From positions 67,223 to 131,222 of the forward strand of contig CADCMR010000001.1 in the NCBI GenBank assembly GCA_902802585.1: 64,000 bases of DNA, in the 5' to 3' direction. The notes beneath the pieces were generated by a model. It saw only the letters and a list, made by a program, of their open reading frames with translations, made no database searches and was not told the DNA's origin. Position 1 is the first letter of the stretch. Every line of letters starts with the position of its first letter. The translations under genes were made by a program, and so were the position numbers. Positions 17,343-27,226 of this stretch are shown piece after piece. Source of the DNA: an uncultured bacterium. Its GTDB lineage: Bacteria > Verrucomicrobiota > Lentisphaeria > Victivallales > UBA1829.

Positions 17343-19463
17343 ATGACGACTGCTACCCACACACTCAATCAGGATTACCACGAGGCCCCTGGCCGCAAGA
17401 CCCCTCTCGCCGCCACCCGCAACATCGGGATCATGGCTCACATCGACGCCGGCAAGACCACGCTTTCCGAGCGTATCCTCTACTACACCGGCAAGAGCCA
17501 TAAGATGGGCGAGGTCCATGAAGGCGCTGCTACGATGGACTGGATGGTTCAGGAACAGGAACGCGGCATCACCATTACGTCCGCCGCCACCACCTGCTTC
17601 TGGCTGAAACATCGCATCAACCTCATCGACACTCCCGGTCACGTCGACTTCACTGCCGAGGTCGAACGCTCCCTCCGCGTACTCGACGGAGCCGTTGCGG
17701 TCTTCTGCGCCGTCGGCGGCGTCCAGCCCCAGACGGAAACCGTGTGGCGCCAGGCGAAGAAATACCACGTGCCGATTCTCGCGTTCGTCAACAAGATGGA
17801 CCGCACCGGCGCGAATTTCTACCGCGTCGTCGATGAAATGCGCAAGAAACTCGGCGCGACCGTCGTGCCGATCTCCCTCCCCATCGGTTCCGAAGCCAAC
17901 TTCAGCGGCAATGTCCAGGTCATCGACCAGAAGGCGTACCGCTACGAGGGCGCGGACGGCGCGCAGGTCGTCGAGTACGACATCCCCGCGGAATACCAGG
18001 AAAAGGCGAAGGAAGCGTTCGATTACCTGATCGAGTGCCTCGCCGAGGTCGACGACGCCATCATGGAGCTCTACCTTGAAGGCAAGACCCCGGAGAAGGA
18101 GCAGATCAAGGCTGCCCTCCGCAACGCCGTCGTCGCCGGCAAGCTGGTTCCCGCGCTCTGCGGCACCGCGTTCAAGGACAAGGGCGTCCAGCTCCTCCTC
18201 AACGCAGTCGTCGATTATCTGCCGTCCCCCGTCGATATCTGGGAAACCAAGGGCACCGATCCCGACTCCGAAGCCGCCATCTCCCGCCACTGCGGCGACG
18301 ACCAGCCGTTCTCCGCGCTGGTCTTCAAAATCATGAACGACCCGTACGTCGGCAAGCTCGCGTTCATCCGCATCTACTCCGGCATGGCGGAAAAGGGTGC
18401 CACGGTCATCAATCCCAGGACCCGCCGCCGCGAACGCCTTGGCCGTCTGCTTCAGATGCATGCCAATTCCCGTGAGGAGCGTGACGTGATCTACTGCGGC
18501 GACATCGCCGCCTGCGTCGGGCTCAAGAACTGCACCACCGGAGACACCATCTGCGACGAAGGAAACCAGATCGTCCTGGAATCCATGACGTTCCCGGATC
18601 CCGTGATCTCCATCGCGGTCGAGCCCAAGAGCTCCGCTGCCCGCGACAAGCTTTTCGCCGCGCTCGCCGCTCTCTCCGACGAGGACCCGACGTTCACGAT
18701 CAACAGCAACGGCGAAACCGGTCAGACCATCATTTCCGGCATGGGCGAGCTGCACCTCGAAATCATCATGGACCGTCTGATCCGCGAATTCAAGGTGGAA
18801 GCCAACTCCGGTCAGCCCGAAGTCGCCTATCGCGAAGCCATCCTCAATCCCGCCACGGCCGACTCCAAGTTCGTCCGCCAGACCGGTGGTCACGGTCAGT
18901 ACGGTCACTGCGTGCTGAACGTCACCCCGATGGAACGCGGCCACGGCATTACGATCGAAAACAAGGTTGTCGGCGGCGCCATCCCGAAGGAATTCATCAA
19001 GCCGATCGAACAGGGTATCCGCGAAGCCGCGTCCACCGGCGTGCTCGCCGGCTACCCGCTCACCGATTTCCACGTGGATATCGTCGACGGCTCCTTCCAC
19101 CCGGTCGACTCCTCGGAAATGGCGTTCAAGATCGCCGCTTCCATGGGGTTGAAGGAAGCCGCGCGCAAGGGCGGTCTCTGCCTCCTCGAACCGATCATGA
19201 AGGTGGAAGTCACCACTCCGGAAGAGAACATGGGCGACATCATCGGCGACATCAGCTCCCGCCGCGGCGCGGTCATCCAGGTCGACACCCGCGAAAGCAC
19301 CGTCCAGATCATCGCCAACACCCCGCTTTCCGAGCTCTTCGGGTATGCCACGGCCATCCGCTCCCTGACGCGCGGCCGCGCCTCCTACACGATGGAGCCC
19401 AACCATTTCGAACGCGTACCAACTTTTATTCAAGATAAAATCGTGGAGAAATCACAAAAATGA
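17343..19463 (+). CDS. fusA: Translation elongation factor G
   Basis: 706-residue translocation GTPase. The P-loop AHIDAGKT is at 32-39, preceded by an extra ~20 residues compared with E. coli. The effector motif [10 protein letters not shown] is fully canonical, in contrast to EF-Tu in this window. NKMD and all five domains are present. No good ribosome site precedes the ATG; coupling to rpsG is possible. The stop overlaps the rpsJ start (ATGA). Confidence 0.98.
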   Translation: MTTATHTLNQDYHEAPGRKTPLAATRNIGIMAHIDAGKTTLSERILYYTGKSHKMGEVHEGAATMDWMVQEQERGITITSAATTCFWLKHRINLIDTPGHVDFTAEVERSLRVLDGAVAVFCAVGGVQPQTETVWRQAKKYHVPILAFVNKMDRTGANFYRVVDEMRKKLGATVVPISLPIGSEANFSGNVQVIDQKAYRYEGADGAQVVEYDIPAEYQEKAKEAFDYLIECLAEVDDAIMELYLEGKTPEKEQIKAALRNAVVAGKLVPALCGTAFKDKGVQLLLNAVVDYLPSPVDIWETKGTDPDSEAAISRHCGDDQPFSALVFKIMNDPYVGKLAFIRIYSGMAEKGATVINPRTRRRERLGRLLQMHANSREERDVIYCGDIAACVGLKNCTTGDTICDEGNQIVLESMTFPDPVISIAVEPKSSAARDKLFAALAALSDEDPTFTINSNGETGQTIISGMGELHLEIIMDRLIREFKVEANSGQPEVAYREAILNPATADSKFVRQTGGHGQYGHCVLNVTPMERGHGITIENKVVGGAIPKEFIKPIEQGIREAASTGVLAGYPLTDFHVDIVDGSFHPVDSSEMAFKIAASMGLKEAARKGGLCLLEPIMKVEVTTPEENMGDIIGDISSRRGAVIQVDTRESTVQIIANTPLSELFGYATAIRSLTRGRASYTMEPNHFERVPTFIQDKIVEKSQK

Positions 19464-19795
19464 GCACAAAGCCCGCTCCCCGTCAGGTCCAGAAGTTCCG
19501 CATTAAGCTTCAGGCCTACGAACACCGCATCCTCGACCAGTCGGTCGCGGAAATCCTCAACACCGCCCGCCGCACCGGATCCCGCGTTGCCGGTCCGATC
19601 CCGCTGCCGACCCGGGTGGAACGTTTCACCGTCAACCGCTCTCCGCATGTGGACAAGAAGTCCATGGAGCAGTTCGAGATCCGCACGCACAAGCGGCTGA
19701 TGGACATCATTGATCCCACCGCCAAGACGGTCGACGAGCTGAAGAAGCTCAGCCTCCCCGCGGGCGTGGAAATTTCCATTAAGATCGGCGGCTGA
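19460..19795 (+). CDS. rpsJ: 30S ribosomal protein S10 (NusE)
   Basis: 111 residues. The core matches the family: the [13 protein letters not shown] start, the [10 protein letters not shown] loop, and the [11 protein letters not shown] segment. A short N-terminal extension (about 8 residues) is present. It overlaps fusA by four bases, so the str and S10 operons are fused here. tuf, often found between them, lies 13 kb upstream. Confidence 0.97.
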   Translation: MSTKPAPRQVQKFRIKLQAYEHRILDQSVAEILNTARRTGSRVAGPIPLPTRVERFTVNRSPHVDKKSMEQFEIRTHKRLMDIIDPTAKTVDELKKLSLPAGVEISIKIGG

Positions 19796-19813
19796 TCCGC
19801 AGCCGCTGAACAG

Positions 19814-19845
19814 GCCGGGTCCGAACGGTTCGGGCTCCGGTCGGC
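19814..19845 (+). promoter_or_regulatory. Hairpin between rpsJ and rplC
   Basis: Central arms CCGAAC/GTTCGG inside outer arms GCCGG/CCGG-CGGC. It is followed downstream by a small GTCC/GGAC stem with a T-run in its loop (near 19861-19882). This is the only long gap inside the S10 cluster (107 bases). An S10-leader-like control element is possible but unproven. Confidence 0.35.
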
Positions 19846-19902
19846 AATCCGGCACCAAGGTCCTTTTTCCGATTGAGGACATGTGCCTGAAAGGAGAACA
19901 AC

Positions 19903-20529
19903 ATGAAAGGTTTGATCGGAAAGAAAGTCGGGATGACTCAGCTTTACGACGACAAGGGTGTGCTGACCCCTGTGACGGTCGTTCAGGCTGGTCCGTGCGT
20001 CGTAATCGACGTGAAAAATGTGGAACGCGACGGCTATTCAGCCGTGCTTTTCGGATTTGGTTCCCGGAAAGCGAAAAATGCAGGCAAGGCAGTTGCCGGC
20101 CAGGCCGCAAAGGCCGGAGTCAACTCTCCGGCTATCATGAAGGAATTCCGCATTACCGACGATTCCAAGTTCGAGATCGGAGCCGAAGTCGGCGCCGGCA
20201 TCTTCGAGGAAGGTGAATATCTCGACGTCACCGGCGTGACCAAGGGACGCGGCTATCAGGGCGTCATGGTCCGCCATCATTTCAAAGGCGGTCGTGACGG
20301 ACACGGCGGCGGCTGGCACAGAAAGCCCGGCTCCATCGGATGCCGTGAATCCCCCGGCAACATCATCAAAGGCAAGAAGATGCCTGGTCAGCACGGCAGC
20401 GTGAAGCGCACTGTGCAGAACCTGCGCGTTGTCAAAGTCGATTCCGCGGAAAATCTGATCTTTGTAAGTGGGGCGATCCCCGGACCCAACGGCGGCACCG
20501 TACTCGTCAGAAAAGCGATCAAGAAATAA
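19903..20529 (+). CDS. rplC: 50S ribosomal protein L3
   Basis: 208 residues. Starts with [13 protein letters not shown], then the extended loop reaching towards the peptidyl-transferase centre, with [11 protein letters not shown] and [19 protein letters not shown] ribosome site precedes the ATG. An early assembly protein of the large subunit. Confidence 0.97.
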   Translation: MKGLIGKKVGMTQLYDDKGVLTPVTVVQAGPCVVIDVKNVERDGYSAVLFGFGSRKAKNAGKAVAGQAAKAGVNSPAIMKEFRITDDSKFEIGAEVGAGIFEEGEYLDVTGVTKGRGYQGVMVRHHFKGGRDGHGGGWHRKPGSIGCRESPGNIIKGKKMPGQHGSVKRTVQNLRVVKVDSAENLIFVSGAIPGPNGGTVLVRKAIKK

Positions 20530-20554
20530 TCCCAAACTTACAAGGTGACACGTT

Positions 20555-21199
20555 ATGAATCTCGATATTGTCAATATGAAGGGTGAAAAGGTCGGAGTCT
20601 ACGAACTCCCCGATACCGCCCTCGAACTGGAGAAGGGCTCCCAGGCAGTCAAAGACGCCGTCGTTTATATCAACAATGCGCGCCGTGCCGGCACCGCTTC
20701 CACCAAGACCCGCGGTCAGGTTTCCGGCGGCGGTCGCAAGCCCTTCAAGCAGAAAGGCCTCGGCCGTGCCCGCAGCGGATCCTCCCGTAACGCCTCCTGG
20801 CGTCACGGCGGTGTGGCGTTCGGTCCCACCCCCCGCAGCTTCGCGACCAAGCTCAACGCCAAGGTTCGCAAACTTGCTCTCCGCCGTTCGTTCTCCGAGA
20901 GCGTGAAGAACGGAAACGTCATCGTCGTCGATGACATCAAGTTCGACAGCGCGACTCCGAAGACGAAAGAAGCCGTTGCGGCGTTCAACGCCATGAAGGC
21001 AACCGGCAAGATCGTTTGCGTCGTTCCGGAATACGAGTATGAATCTCCGATCAATCTGGCGACAAAGAACATTGCAGGAGTTGAGCTTCTTGAGGCATCC
21101 GATGTTAACACCTACGATATCCTCTGGGCCGACATGCTCGTCTGCAGCAAGGACGCCATGGATGTAATCGTCAAGCGCATTGAGAAGGTGACAAAATGA
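20555..21199 (+). CDS. rplD: 50S ribosomal protein L4
   Basis: 214 residues. The long internal loop that lines the exit tunnel is recognisable by KPFKQKGLGRARSGSSR near residues 65-82. An AAGGTGA ribosome site precedes the ATG, and the stop overlaps rplW by four bases. L4 is the autogenous regulator of this operon in enterics; no leader target is evident before rpsJ here. Confidence 0.97.
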   Translation: MNLDIVNMKGEKVGVYELPDTALELEKGSQAVKDAVVYINNARRAGTASTKTRGQVSGGGRKPFKQKGLGRARSGSSRNASWRHGGVAFGPTPRSFATKLNAKVRKLALRRSFSESVKNGNVIVVDDIKFDSATPKTKEAVAAFNAMKATGKIVCVVPEYEYESPINLATKNIAGVELLEASDVNTYDILWADMLVCSKDAMDVIVKRIEKVTK

Positions 21200-21480
21200 A
21201 ATCCTCCTACGACATCATCAAGCACATCATGATGACTGAGAAGTGCACGCTTCTCAAGGATGCGAACCAGTATTCCTTCAAGGTCTGCTCCTGCGCCACG
21301 AAGACCGAGATCGCCGCCGCCGTCGAAGAGATCTACGAAGGCGTGAAGGTCAAGTCCGTCAACATCATGAACTATACCGGCAAGCTCAAACGCGTCGGAA
21401 GAAATCCCGTCCGCGGTCGCCGTTCCAACTGGAAAAAAGCCATCGTCACCCTCTCCGAGGGCACGATCGAGCTCGCATAA
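21196..21480 (+). CDS. rplW: 50S ribosomal protein L23
   Basis: 94 residues. Exit-site protein that docks trigger factor and SRP. It starts with the I-KHIMMTEK-type segment and ends with the GRRSNWKKAIVTLSEG region typical of the family. Overlaps rplD by four bases and lies 12 bases before rplB. Confidence 0.96.
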   Translation: MKSSYDIIKHIMMTEKCTLLKDANQYSFKVCSCATKTEIAAAVEEIYEGVKVKSVNIMNYTGKLKRVGRNPVRGRRSNWKKAIVTLSEGTIELA

Positions 21481-21492
21481 GGAGACACGCAA

Positions 21493-22320
21493 ATGCCGAT
21501 CAAAACTTACAAGCCCACGACGAACAACCGCCGCTACATCGGCGTCGTCGACTACTCCGCCGAGCTCACCAAGAAGGCTCCCGAGAAGGCTCTCACCAAG
21601 GGCATCCGCTCCACCGGCGCCCGCAACAACGTCGGCCGCATGACCGTCCGCTTCCGCGGCGGCGGCAACAAGCGCGCCTACCGTCAGATCGACTTCAACC
21701 GCACCAAGACCGGTCCCGCGACCGTCAAGGCGATCGAGTACGATCCGAACCGCTCCGCGTTCATCGCCCTCATCTGCTATGAAGACGGCACGAAGTCCTA
21801 CATCCTCGCGCCCGTCGGCCTCAAGGTCGGTCAGGTCATCGCCTCCGGCGCCGGCGCCGAGATCAAGCCCGGCAACGCGCTTCAGCTGAAGAACATCCCC
21901 CTGGGACTCCAGATCCACAACATCGAAATGACCCCCGGTCGCGGCGGCAAGATCGTCCGTTCCGCCGGTCAGTACGCCATCCTCCGCTCCCGCGAAGGCG
22001 ACTACTGCCAGGTTAAGCTTCCCAGCGGTGAAGTCCGCATGTTCCACATCAACTGCCTCGCCACCATCGGCCAGGTGGGCAACCTCGATCACATGAACGT
22101 CTCCCTCGGCAAGGCCGGCAAAGCCCGCTACAAAGGCTTCCGCCCGCACGTCCGCGGCGTCGTCCAGAACCCGATCGATCACCCCATGGGCGGCGGCGAA
22201 GGCCGTTCCTCCGGCGGCGGTCACCCCGTGTCCCCCTGGGGTCAGCTTGCCAAGGGCAAACGCACCCGTCACCCGAAGAAGCCGAGCAACAAGTTCATCG
22301 TCGAACGCAGGAGAAAGTAA
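21493..22320 (+). CDS. rplB: 50S ribosomal protein L2
   Basis: 275 residues. The essential peptidyl-transferase-adjacent segment is intact: [20 protein letters not shown] near residues 212-231, including the conserved His. An AAGGAG ribosome site precedes the ATG. Confidence 0.98.
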   Translation: MPIKTYKPTTNNRRYIGVVDYSAELTKKAPEKALTKGIRSTGARNNVGRMTVRFRGGGNKRAYRQIDFNRTKTGPATVKAIEYDPNRSAFIALICYEDGTKSYILAPVGLKVGQVIASGAGAEIKPGNALQLKNIPLGLQIHNIEMTPGRGGKIVRSAGQYAILRSREGDYCQVKLPSGEVRMFHINCLATIGQVGNLDHMNVSLGKAGKARYKGFRPHVRGVVQNPIDHPMGGGEGRSSGGGHPVSPWGQLAKGKRTRHPKKPSNKFIVERRRK

Positions 22321-22323
22321 CCT

Positions 22324-22602
22324 ATGGGCAGATCAATCAAAAAAGGTCCGTTTGTGGACTATCATCTGGTCGAAAAAGTCGAACGCATGGAAAAGGCCGG
22401 CGGCGCCAAGAAGCCGATCAAGACCTGGTCCCGCCGTTCCATGGTACTCCCCGAGTTCGTCGGGTATACCTTCAACGTGCACAACGGCAAGATCTTCGTT
22501 CCCGTGTTCGTCACGGAGAACATGGTCGGACACCGTTTCGGCGAGTTCGCCCCGACCCGTACCTTCCACGGCCACGGCGTCATCTCCGGCAAGACGGTGT
22601 AA
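22324..22602 (+). CDS. rpsS: 30S ribosomal protein S19
   Basis: 92 residues, complete: starts [14 protein letters not shown] and ends with the [11 protein letters not shown] region. It follows rplB by three bases. It is the last ribosomal gene here; the usual next genes rplV and rpsC are absent and a terminator follows instead. Confidence 0.98.
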   Translation: MGRSIKKGPFVDYHLVEKVERMEKAGGAKKPIKTWSRRSMVLPEFVGYTFNVHNGKIFVPVFVTENMVGHRFGEFAPTRTFHGHGVISGKTV

Positions 22603-22639
22603 TCCGAACTTACCGGTTGCCGTTTTACGGTATTCTCTT

Positions 22640-22674
22640 CCGGGATCCCCCTCAAAAGGGACCCCGGTTTTTTT
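22640..22674 (+). terminator. Terminator ending the S10 cluster after rpsS
   Basis: Ten-base arms CCGGGATCCC (22640-22649) and GGGACCCCGG (22658-22667) with one mismatch, then seven Ts. It cuts the S10 operon at rpsS. Confidence 0.85.
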
Positions 22675-22678
22675 GTGC

Positions 22679-22706
22679 TTGAAATCCGTATGGAATGTGC
22701 TATAGT
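22679..22706 (+). promoter_or_regulatory. Promoter of the orphan gene after rpsS
   Basis: -35 TTGAAA at 22679-22684, 16-base spacer, -10 TATAGT at 22701-22706. It starts five bases after the T-tract of the preceding terminator. Confidence 0.65.
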
Positions 22707-22736
22707 AATGGTGAACCATCAAAACGGGAGACGACC

Positions 22737-23399
22737 ATGAAGTACAAAAAGCCGACATGCCTGAGCGACCCGATGTCCGATTTTTCCCAGGAGGAACTGA
22801 ACGGGATCCTGTTGAAAAAGGACACGGAACTTGACTGGCGTGATTTTGATTGTCTTTTTCAGGGGAGGATGCCCGCCGGGACCTACGAGGAAGTGTGCTA
22901 TTATCTCCCTCTCGCTTGCTCCTGCATTGAAAACGAAAGCGATGCGTGTGATTTCTTCGAACACTTCTCCATTTGGATCGAGGACAACCGGGAACGATTG
23001 AAAGCGGACGGTTTTATCGATACGATCGTTTCCTCATTCCACAGTCTTTTCCGGAAAGCGACTTCGTTGTTTTCACTGGAGGAAACCGGGTATCATTGTT
23101 TTTGTCCATCCTGCGCCGACTCGGTGGAAAGCCTGCTTGAGGTGTTGTTCCGTCTGTCGCCGACTGTTCCCGAGTTCAGCCCGGATGTCCTGTTCTCCGA
23201 ACTGAAGGAGAATATGAGTTTTGCCCATGCGGAATGGCTCGTTTATATCTCAACGGAAATGGGGCTGTTGTCCCCCGAATGGCTTCATTCCGTATTATCC
23301 GCTTCCGAATATCAGAAAGCGCTCAATGTGCTCAATGAACACATCGACGTCATCATGAATGATGAAAAGCTATATGCCTTTTGGGGGAAAAGGATATAA
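22737..23399 (+). CDS. Acidic protein of unknown function
   Basis: 220 residues from ATG 22737, with GGGAGA before it; an upstream in-frame start at 22695 overlaps the -10 box and is rejected. I do not recognise the family. The protein is acidic and Cys-containing (CFCPSC in the middle third), with no signal peptide or membrane span, and seems mainly helical. Codons are clearly more A/T-ending than in the neighbouring ribosomal genes, which points to transfer or low expression. It has its own promoter and faces waaF tail to tail with a 17-base gap. Size and style would suit an immunity or accessory protein, but nothing visible proves that. Confidence 0.75.
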   Translation: MKYKKPTCLSDPMSDFSQEELNGILLKKDTELDWRDFDCLFQGRMPAGTYEEVCYYLPLACSCIENESDACDFFEHFSIWIEDNRERLKADGFIDTIVSSFHSLFRKATSLFSLEETGYHCFCPSCADSVESLLEVLFRLSPTVPEFSPDVLFSELKENMSFAHAEWLVYISTEMGLLSPEWLHSVLSASEYQKALNVLNEHIDVIMNDEKLYAFWGKRI

Positions 23400-23416
23400 A
23401 TCCGGTGCGTCCGGAC

Positions 23417-24469
23417 TCAGAGTTTCGGGAGGGTTTTCAGCACGTCGGCGACTTTGACCGCCTTCATGCAGGCACGTGTGCCGAGCGGACAGACGTGCTT
23501 GAAGCACGGCGAACAGGGTTCCTTGCGGTACAGGACGTTCCATTTCTTTGAGAGCGGGCCGGTAGCCGCCATGTCGGTGGAGCCGAAGACGGCGGTGCCG
23601 GGCGTTCCGATGGCGGCGGCGAGGTGCATGATGCCGCTGTCGTTCGCGACGCAGTACGCGGCATGCTTCAGGATGAACATGAGCGCGTGGAGCGAGGTCT
23701 TTCCGGCGAGGTTCAGCGTCAGGGAGGGCGTCAGCCCTTCGGCGCAGGAATCGCAGATCGGCGCTTCCGCCTTCGACCCGAGCAGGATCACGAATCCGTT
23801 GCGTTTCCTCTGCCAGTGGTCCGCCACGGCGTGGAACGCGCCAGCGTCCCAGCGTTTGGCGTCGCCGAACGCCGCGCCCGGGGCGACCGCGAGGACGGGA
23901 TGCTTTTCATCGGGGAAGGTGCGTTCGAACGCGAGCTCGAAGCGCCGTGCGTCGAAATCCGGATGGATGGCTGGCATGGACACGCCGTCCCAGTCGTCGA
24001 TGCCGAGTTTTTTCGCGACTTCGAGGCAGCGGTTCGCCTGGTGCGGCGGATTGAGCTGCCCGGAGACGCGTTTGGGGAACGTGACCGGTTCGCGGAGCAG
24101 GATGGAGCGTCCGCGCGCCGCCGCGCCGTAGAGCGGCTTCACGCCCAGGCGGCGCATCACGACGGCGTCCCGGAGCGAGTTGTTGAAAAGGATGCCGGCG
24201 CCGAAATGGCGGTGCAGAAGCGGGAAGATTTCGCGATGCGTCGGGAACGCGTGCGGATCGGCGACGGGGATAATCTCGTCGACCGTCTCGTCCAGGGCGT
24301 CGAGCACGGGCGCGAGTCCGGCGGGACAGATCACGGAAAGGGCGCAGAATTCGGGGAGGAGGCGTTTCAGGAGCATGAGCGCGGGGAAGGTCATGACGAG
24401 GTCGCCGAGCCAGTTCGGTGAACGCACGAGCAGTCCCTCTTTCCATTGATCGGGCGGGATGGCGGTCAT
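23417..24469 (-). CDS. waaF: ADP-heptose:LPS heptosyltransferase, glycosyltransferase family 9
   Basis: 350 residues. The GT9 start pattern VRSPNWLGDLVMTFPAL occupies about 16-32. The heptosyltransferase II tail pattern with Cys residues (CSPCFKHVCPLGTRACM) lies near the C-terminus, and the donor-binding ANDSGIMHLAAA segment precedes it. The product transfers L-glycero-D-manno-heptose to the inner core of lipopolysaccharide on the cytoplasmic side, so the organism makes an LPS-type outer membrane. Last gene of a six-gene minus-strand operon; it overlaps acpS by ATGA. Confidence 0.88.
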   Translation of the reverse strand: MTAIPPDQWKEGLLVRSPNWLGDLVMTFPALMLLKRLLPEFCALSVICPAGLAPVLDALDETVDEIIPVADPHAFPTHREIFPLLHRHFGAGILFNNSLRDAVVMRRLGVKPLYGAAARGRSILLREPVTFPKRVSGQLNPPHQANRCLEVAKKLGIDDWDGVSMPAIHPDFDARRFELAFERTFPDEKHPVLAVAPGAAFGDAKRWDAGAFHAVADHWQRKRNGFVILLGSKAEAPICDSCAEGLTPSLTLNLAGKTSLHALMFILKHAAYCVANDSGIMHLAAAIGTPGTAVFGSTDMAATGPLSKKWNVLYRKEPCSPCFKHVCPLGTRACMKAVKVADVLKTLPKL

Positions 24470-24882
24470 GGTCGGACCTCCTTTATGTCCTCGTTTCCGC
24501 CGTCTGCCGCTTCCAGCACGACGAACGCCGTGGCGAGCTCGCGTTCGTGGCTGATGGAGACGTGGATGCGTGTGATGCCGAGGCGCTTTGCTGTTTCGGC
24601 GGTCGCGGCGTACAGTTTCACGAACGGTTTGCCGCGTTCGTCGGACAGCACCTCAATCTCGACGAAGGCGCATTCCGCGCACATCCCGGTGCCGAGCGCC
24701 TTGGAGAATGCCTCCTTTGCCGCCCAGCGGCCCGCGATATATTCCTTCGGGTCCTTCAGCTCCGCCATGCGTTCGAGTTCGGCGGGCGTGAGGATGTTTT
24801 TGACGAAATGGTGACCGTGCTTCGCGTAGATGGAGCCCACGCGGACGCAGTCGGCAATGTCCGTTCCGATTCCGAAAATCAT
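24466..24882 (-). CDS. acpS: Holo-[acyl-carrier-protein] synthase
   Basis: 138 residues from ATG 24882, supported by GGAAGGAGAT upstream. Transfers 4'-phosphopantetheine from CoA to apo-ACP. Metal-binding Asp8 is in GIGTDI, and Glu57 is in the WAAKEAFSKALGTG segment; both are present. Overlaps waaF at its stop and starts two bases beyond the radC stop, so the genes are probably translationally coupled. Confidence 0.95.
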   Translation of the reverse strand: MIFGIGTDIADCVRVGSIYAKHGHHFVKNILTPAELERMAELKDPKEYIAGRWAAKEAFSKALGTGMCAECAFVEIEVLSDERGKPFVKLYAATAETAKRLGITRIHVSISHERELATAFVVLEAADGGNEDIKEVRP

Positions 24883-24884
24883 GT

Positions 24885-25601
24885 TCAATCTCCTTCCAGC
24901 TTCGTCAGCAGGTTGTTGCGCCCGCGTTCGTGCTCGTGCTGGCGGTAGCTGTAGTAACCGAACCGCGACACGACCACATGGTCCAGCAGGACGATCCCGA
25001 GCGGCGCGAGCGCCTTGCAGATGCCGAACGTGATGGCGTCGTCTTCCTGGGACGGCATGAATGACCCGCCGGGATGGTTGTGGCAGAGAACGACCGAATG
25101 CGCACCGCAGAGCAGGGCGTTGCGGGCGACTTCGGACGGGTAGATGTTGACGGAGTCGACCGAGCCGGAGCCGGGCATGTCGCACCGGATCAGCCGGTTC
25201 TGGGTGTTCAGGTAGAAAACGAGGGTGACTTCGTTATTTTTGTCGCCGAGCCTCATGCGTGCGTAGTCGGCGAAGAGCTGCGGCGAATTCAGCAGGGGCA
25301 GGGACTCCATCGTCCGCGCCAGATACCGCACGTTCGCGCTTCGGATCAGTTTCAGGAGCGTGACGGAATTCTGCCCGAGACCGGGCACCTGCGCCAGGTC
25401 CTCCGGGCAAGCGTCCATGACGCCGGGGAACGTGTGGAAGCGGTTCAGCAGTTCCTTCGCGATGGGCTTCACGTCGCGGCGCGGGATGGAGTAGGTCAGG
25501 ATCAGTTCCAGCAGCTCGTAGTCCAGGAATGCCTCCTGCTCGTGCTTTTCGAACTTCTCGCGCAGGCGCTGCCTGTGCCCGAGCCTGTCTTCCGGCGTCA
25601 T
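24885..25601 (-). CDS. radC: RadC family JAB/MPN-domain protein
   Basis: 238 residues from ATG 25601 (GGAGG before it; the GTG at 25607 is less likely). An N-terminal helix-hairpin-helix region (about 30-90, QVPGLGQNSV) is followed by the JAB domain with zinc ligands H174, H176 and D187 and Ser184 in HNHPGGSFMPSQED. The family was once linked to DNA repair, but its true role is unsettled. Overlaps rlmD by ATGA. Confidence 0.93.
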   Translation of the reverse strand: MTPEDRLGHRQRLREKFEKHEQEAFLDYELLELILTYSIPRRDVKPIAKELLNRFHTFPGVMDACPEDLAQVPGLGQNSVTLLKLIRSANVRYLARTMESLPLLNSPQLFADYARMRLGDKNNEVTLVFYLNTQNRLIRCDMPGSGSVDSVNIYPSEVARNALLCGAHSVVLCHNHPGGSFMPSQEDDAITFGICKALAPLGIVLLDHVVVSRFGYYSYRQHEHERGRNNLLTKLEGD

Positions 25602-26773
25602 GCGCACCTCCGGAAGAGCGTGACCGACTCGAAGTGGCCGGTGGCGGGGAACATGTCAATCATACCCGCGGACTGGATGCGAAAGCCGAATTTGGCGAGA
25701 CGGTCGGCGTCGCGCCGCAGGGTGTCAGGACCGCAGGAAACATACAGGACGGTCTCCGGCGCCCACCAGCCGATATCGTGCACCAGAGAGGCTGGAAGGC
25801 CCGTTCTCGGTGGATCCACGAGGACACAGCATTTCGCCGGATCGCAGGAAGACGCCAGCGTATGGAAGGCTTCGCCCGCGTCCGCCGCCAGAAACGTGCA
25901 GCGGTCGGCGACACCATGTTGTACTGCGTTGTATTCCGCCGTGTCGATCGCAGCCTTATCCAGCTCGACAGCGCACGCTGTGAGGTTCGGGATCGCTTTG
26001 GCCGCGAGGATGGAGAAGACGCCGGAGCCGCAGTAGAGTTCGAGGAGCCGTTCCGTGCCGGTCTCCTTCAGCAGAGCCAGGACGCGTTCCGCCAGCTTCG
26101 GCGCCATGTCCGGGTTGACCTGGAAGAACGATGTTTTCGGCACGCGGAAATCCCCGAACGCGCCGAGCTGTTCCGTGAGGTGCGTGATCTTTTGCCATTT
26201 CTCCGAACCGGAATCCAGCGCGCCGTCGTGAGGCGTCCAGCGGAACGTGCGTTTCTGTCCGTCAGCAGACGGCGCGGCAGTCGCGAGGAGTTCGCGGATG
26301 GCGGGTTGTCCAAGCGGGCAATCCTTCACGGGGACCGCGGTTTTATTGTCGAGTCCGCGATAGCAGAACGCGCCGTTTTCGCAGACAAATGTGAGCTTGT
26401 TGCGGTAGCCGTTGCGGGAGGGCGCGGGCAGAGGTGGCAGGAACCGGATGTCCCCGGCGGCGGGATTGCCGCGCGTGAGGAAGTCGGTGAACTGCCGGTT
26501 TTTCCATTCCAGTTCGCAGTCGTAGGAGGCGTGGCGGTACACGCATCCGGGACAGGTCCCCGCGAGCGGGCAGTCCGGTTCGCGGCGTTCGGGCGAGGCT
26601 TCCAGCACCTCCAGCAGTTCGGCGCGCGCAAACGATTTCGCGTCGCGGACGATTCGGGCGCGGACTGTTTCCCCGGGCAGGGCGCCCGGGACGAAACAGA
26701 CCTTGCCGTCCGGGAGACGGCCGACGCCGTCGCCCCCGAACGCGATACGCGAAACCGGAACGGAGAATTCCAT
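25598..26773 (-). CDS. rlmD: 23S rRNA (uracil-C5) methyltransferase, RlmD/TrmA family
   Basis: 391 residues. An N-terminal TRAM-like domain (about 1-58) is followed by a four-Cys iron-sulfur motif near 68-86 (CPLAGTCPGC and a later Cys). The SAM-binding domain has SFFQVNPDMA and ELYCGSGVFS, then DPPRTG, and the catalytic Cys347 in YVSCGPDTLRRD. It makes 5-methyluridine in rRNA; RlmD versus RlmC/TrmA specificity cannot be fixed from the sequence alone. Shares TGATG with the ACT gene. Confidence 0.88.
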   Translation of the reverse strand: MEFSVPVSRIAFGGDGVGRLPDGKVCFVPGALPGETVRARIVRDAKSFARAELLEVLEASPERREPDCPLAGTCPGCVYRHASYDCELEWKNRQFTDFLTRGNPAAGDIRFLPPLPAPSRNGYRNKLTFVCENGAFCYRGLDNKTAVPVKDCPLGQPAIRELLATAAPSADGQKRTFRWTPHDGALDSGSEKWQKITHLTEQLGAFGDFRVPKTSFFQVNPDMAPKLAERVLALLKETGTERLLELYCGSGVFSILAAKAIPNLTACAVELDKAAIDTAEYNAVQHGVADRCTFLAADAGEAFHTLASSCDPAKCCVLVDPPRTGLPASLVHDIGWWAPETVLYVSCGPDTLRRDADRLAKFGFRIQSAGMIDMFPATGHFESVTLFRRCA

Positions 26774-27210
26774 CAGTTGGGAATCTCGCGGAAGAGATCG
26801 AGCGGTTCGACGATCTTGAGTTCGCTCTTGATTTTTTCGATGGCGTCGTCCGGATCGGCGAAACGGAAGATGATTGCGGCCCTGCCGTTGAGTCCGGCGG
26901 CGAAGGCGTACAGGTATTCGATGTTGACCTGGTGCCTGTCGAGGACTTCGAGGACCTTGGAGAGGCTGCCTGCGGCGTGGTCGACCTCGATCGCGACGAC
27001 ATCGGTGATCTTGACGGCGAAGCTGTTGGCTTCAAGGAGGTCGCGCGCCTTCTCCCAGTCGCGGATCAGGAGGCGGAGCACGCCGAAGAACTTGCTGTCG
27101 CTGAGGGAGAGCGTCGAGATGTTGATCCCGTTGTCGGCCAGAAGTTTGAGCGCGGAGTTGACCGTGCCGGGCTTATTTTCCACGAAAAGGGAAATCTGCT
27201 TGAGTTTCAT
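26773..27210 (-). CDS. Tandem ACT-domain protein
   Basis: 145 residues made of two ACT domains (about 1-68 and 70-140); both halves start with a beta strand, a Gly-containing turn and a helix. ACT domains bind amino acids as regulatory ligands. Genes of this kind are commonly found beside phenylacetate-CoA ligase and indolepyruvate oxidoreductase genes, as here, so it probably senses an aromatic or branched amino acid and tunes that pathway. That role is inferred from neighbours. It starts 16 bases after the paaK stop. Confidence 0.85.
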   Translation of the reverse strand: MKLKQISLFVENKPGTVNSALKLLADNGINISTLSLSDSKFFGVLRLLIRDWEKARDLLEANSFAVKITDVVAIEVDHAAGSLSKVLEVLDRHQVNIEYLYAFAAGLNGRAAIIFRFADPDDAIEKIKSELKIVEPLDLFREIPN

Positions 27211-27226
27211 TCTGACGTCTCCTGTT

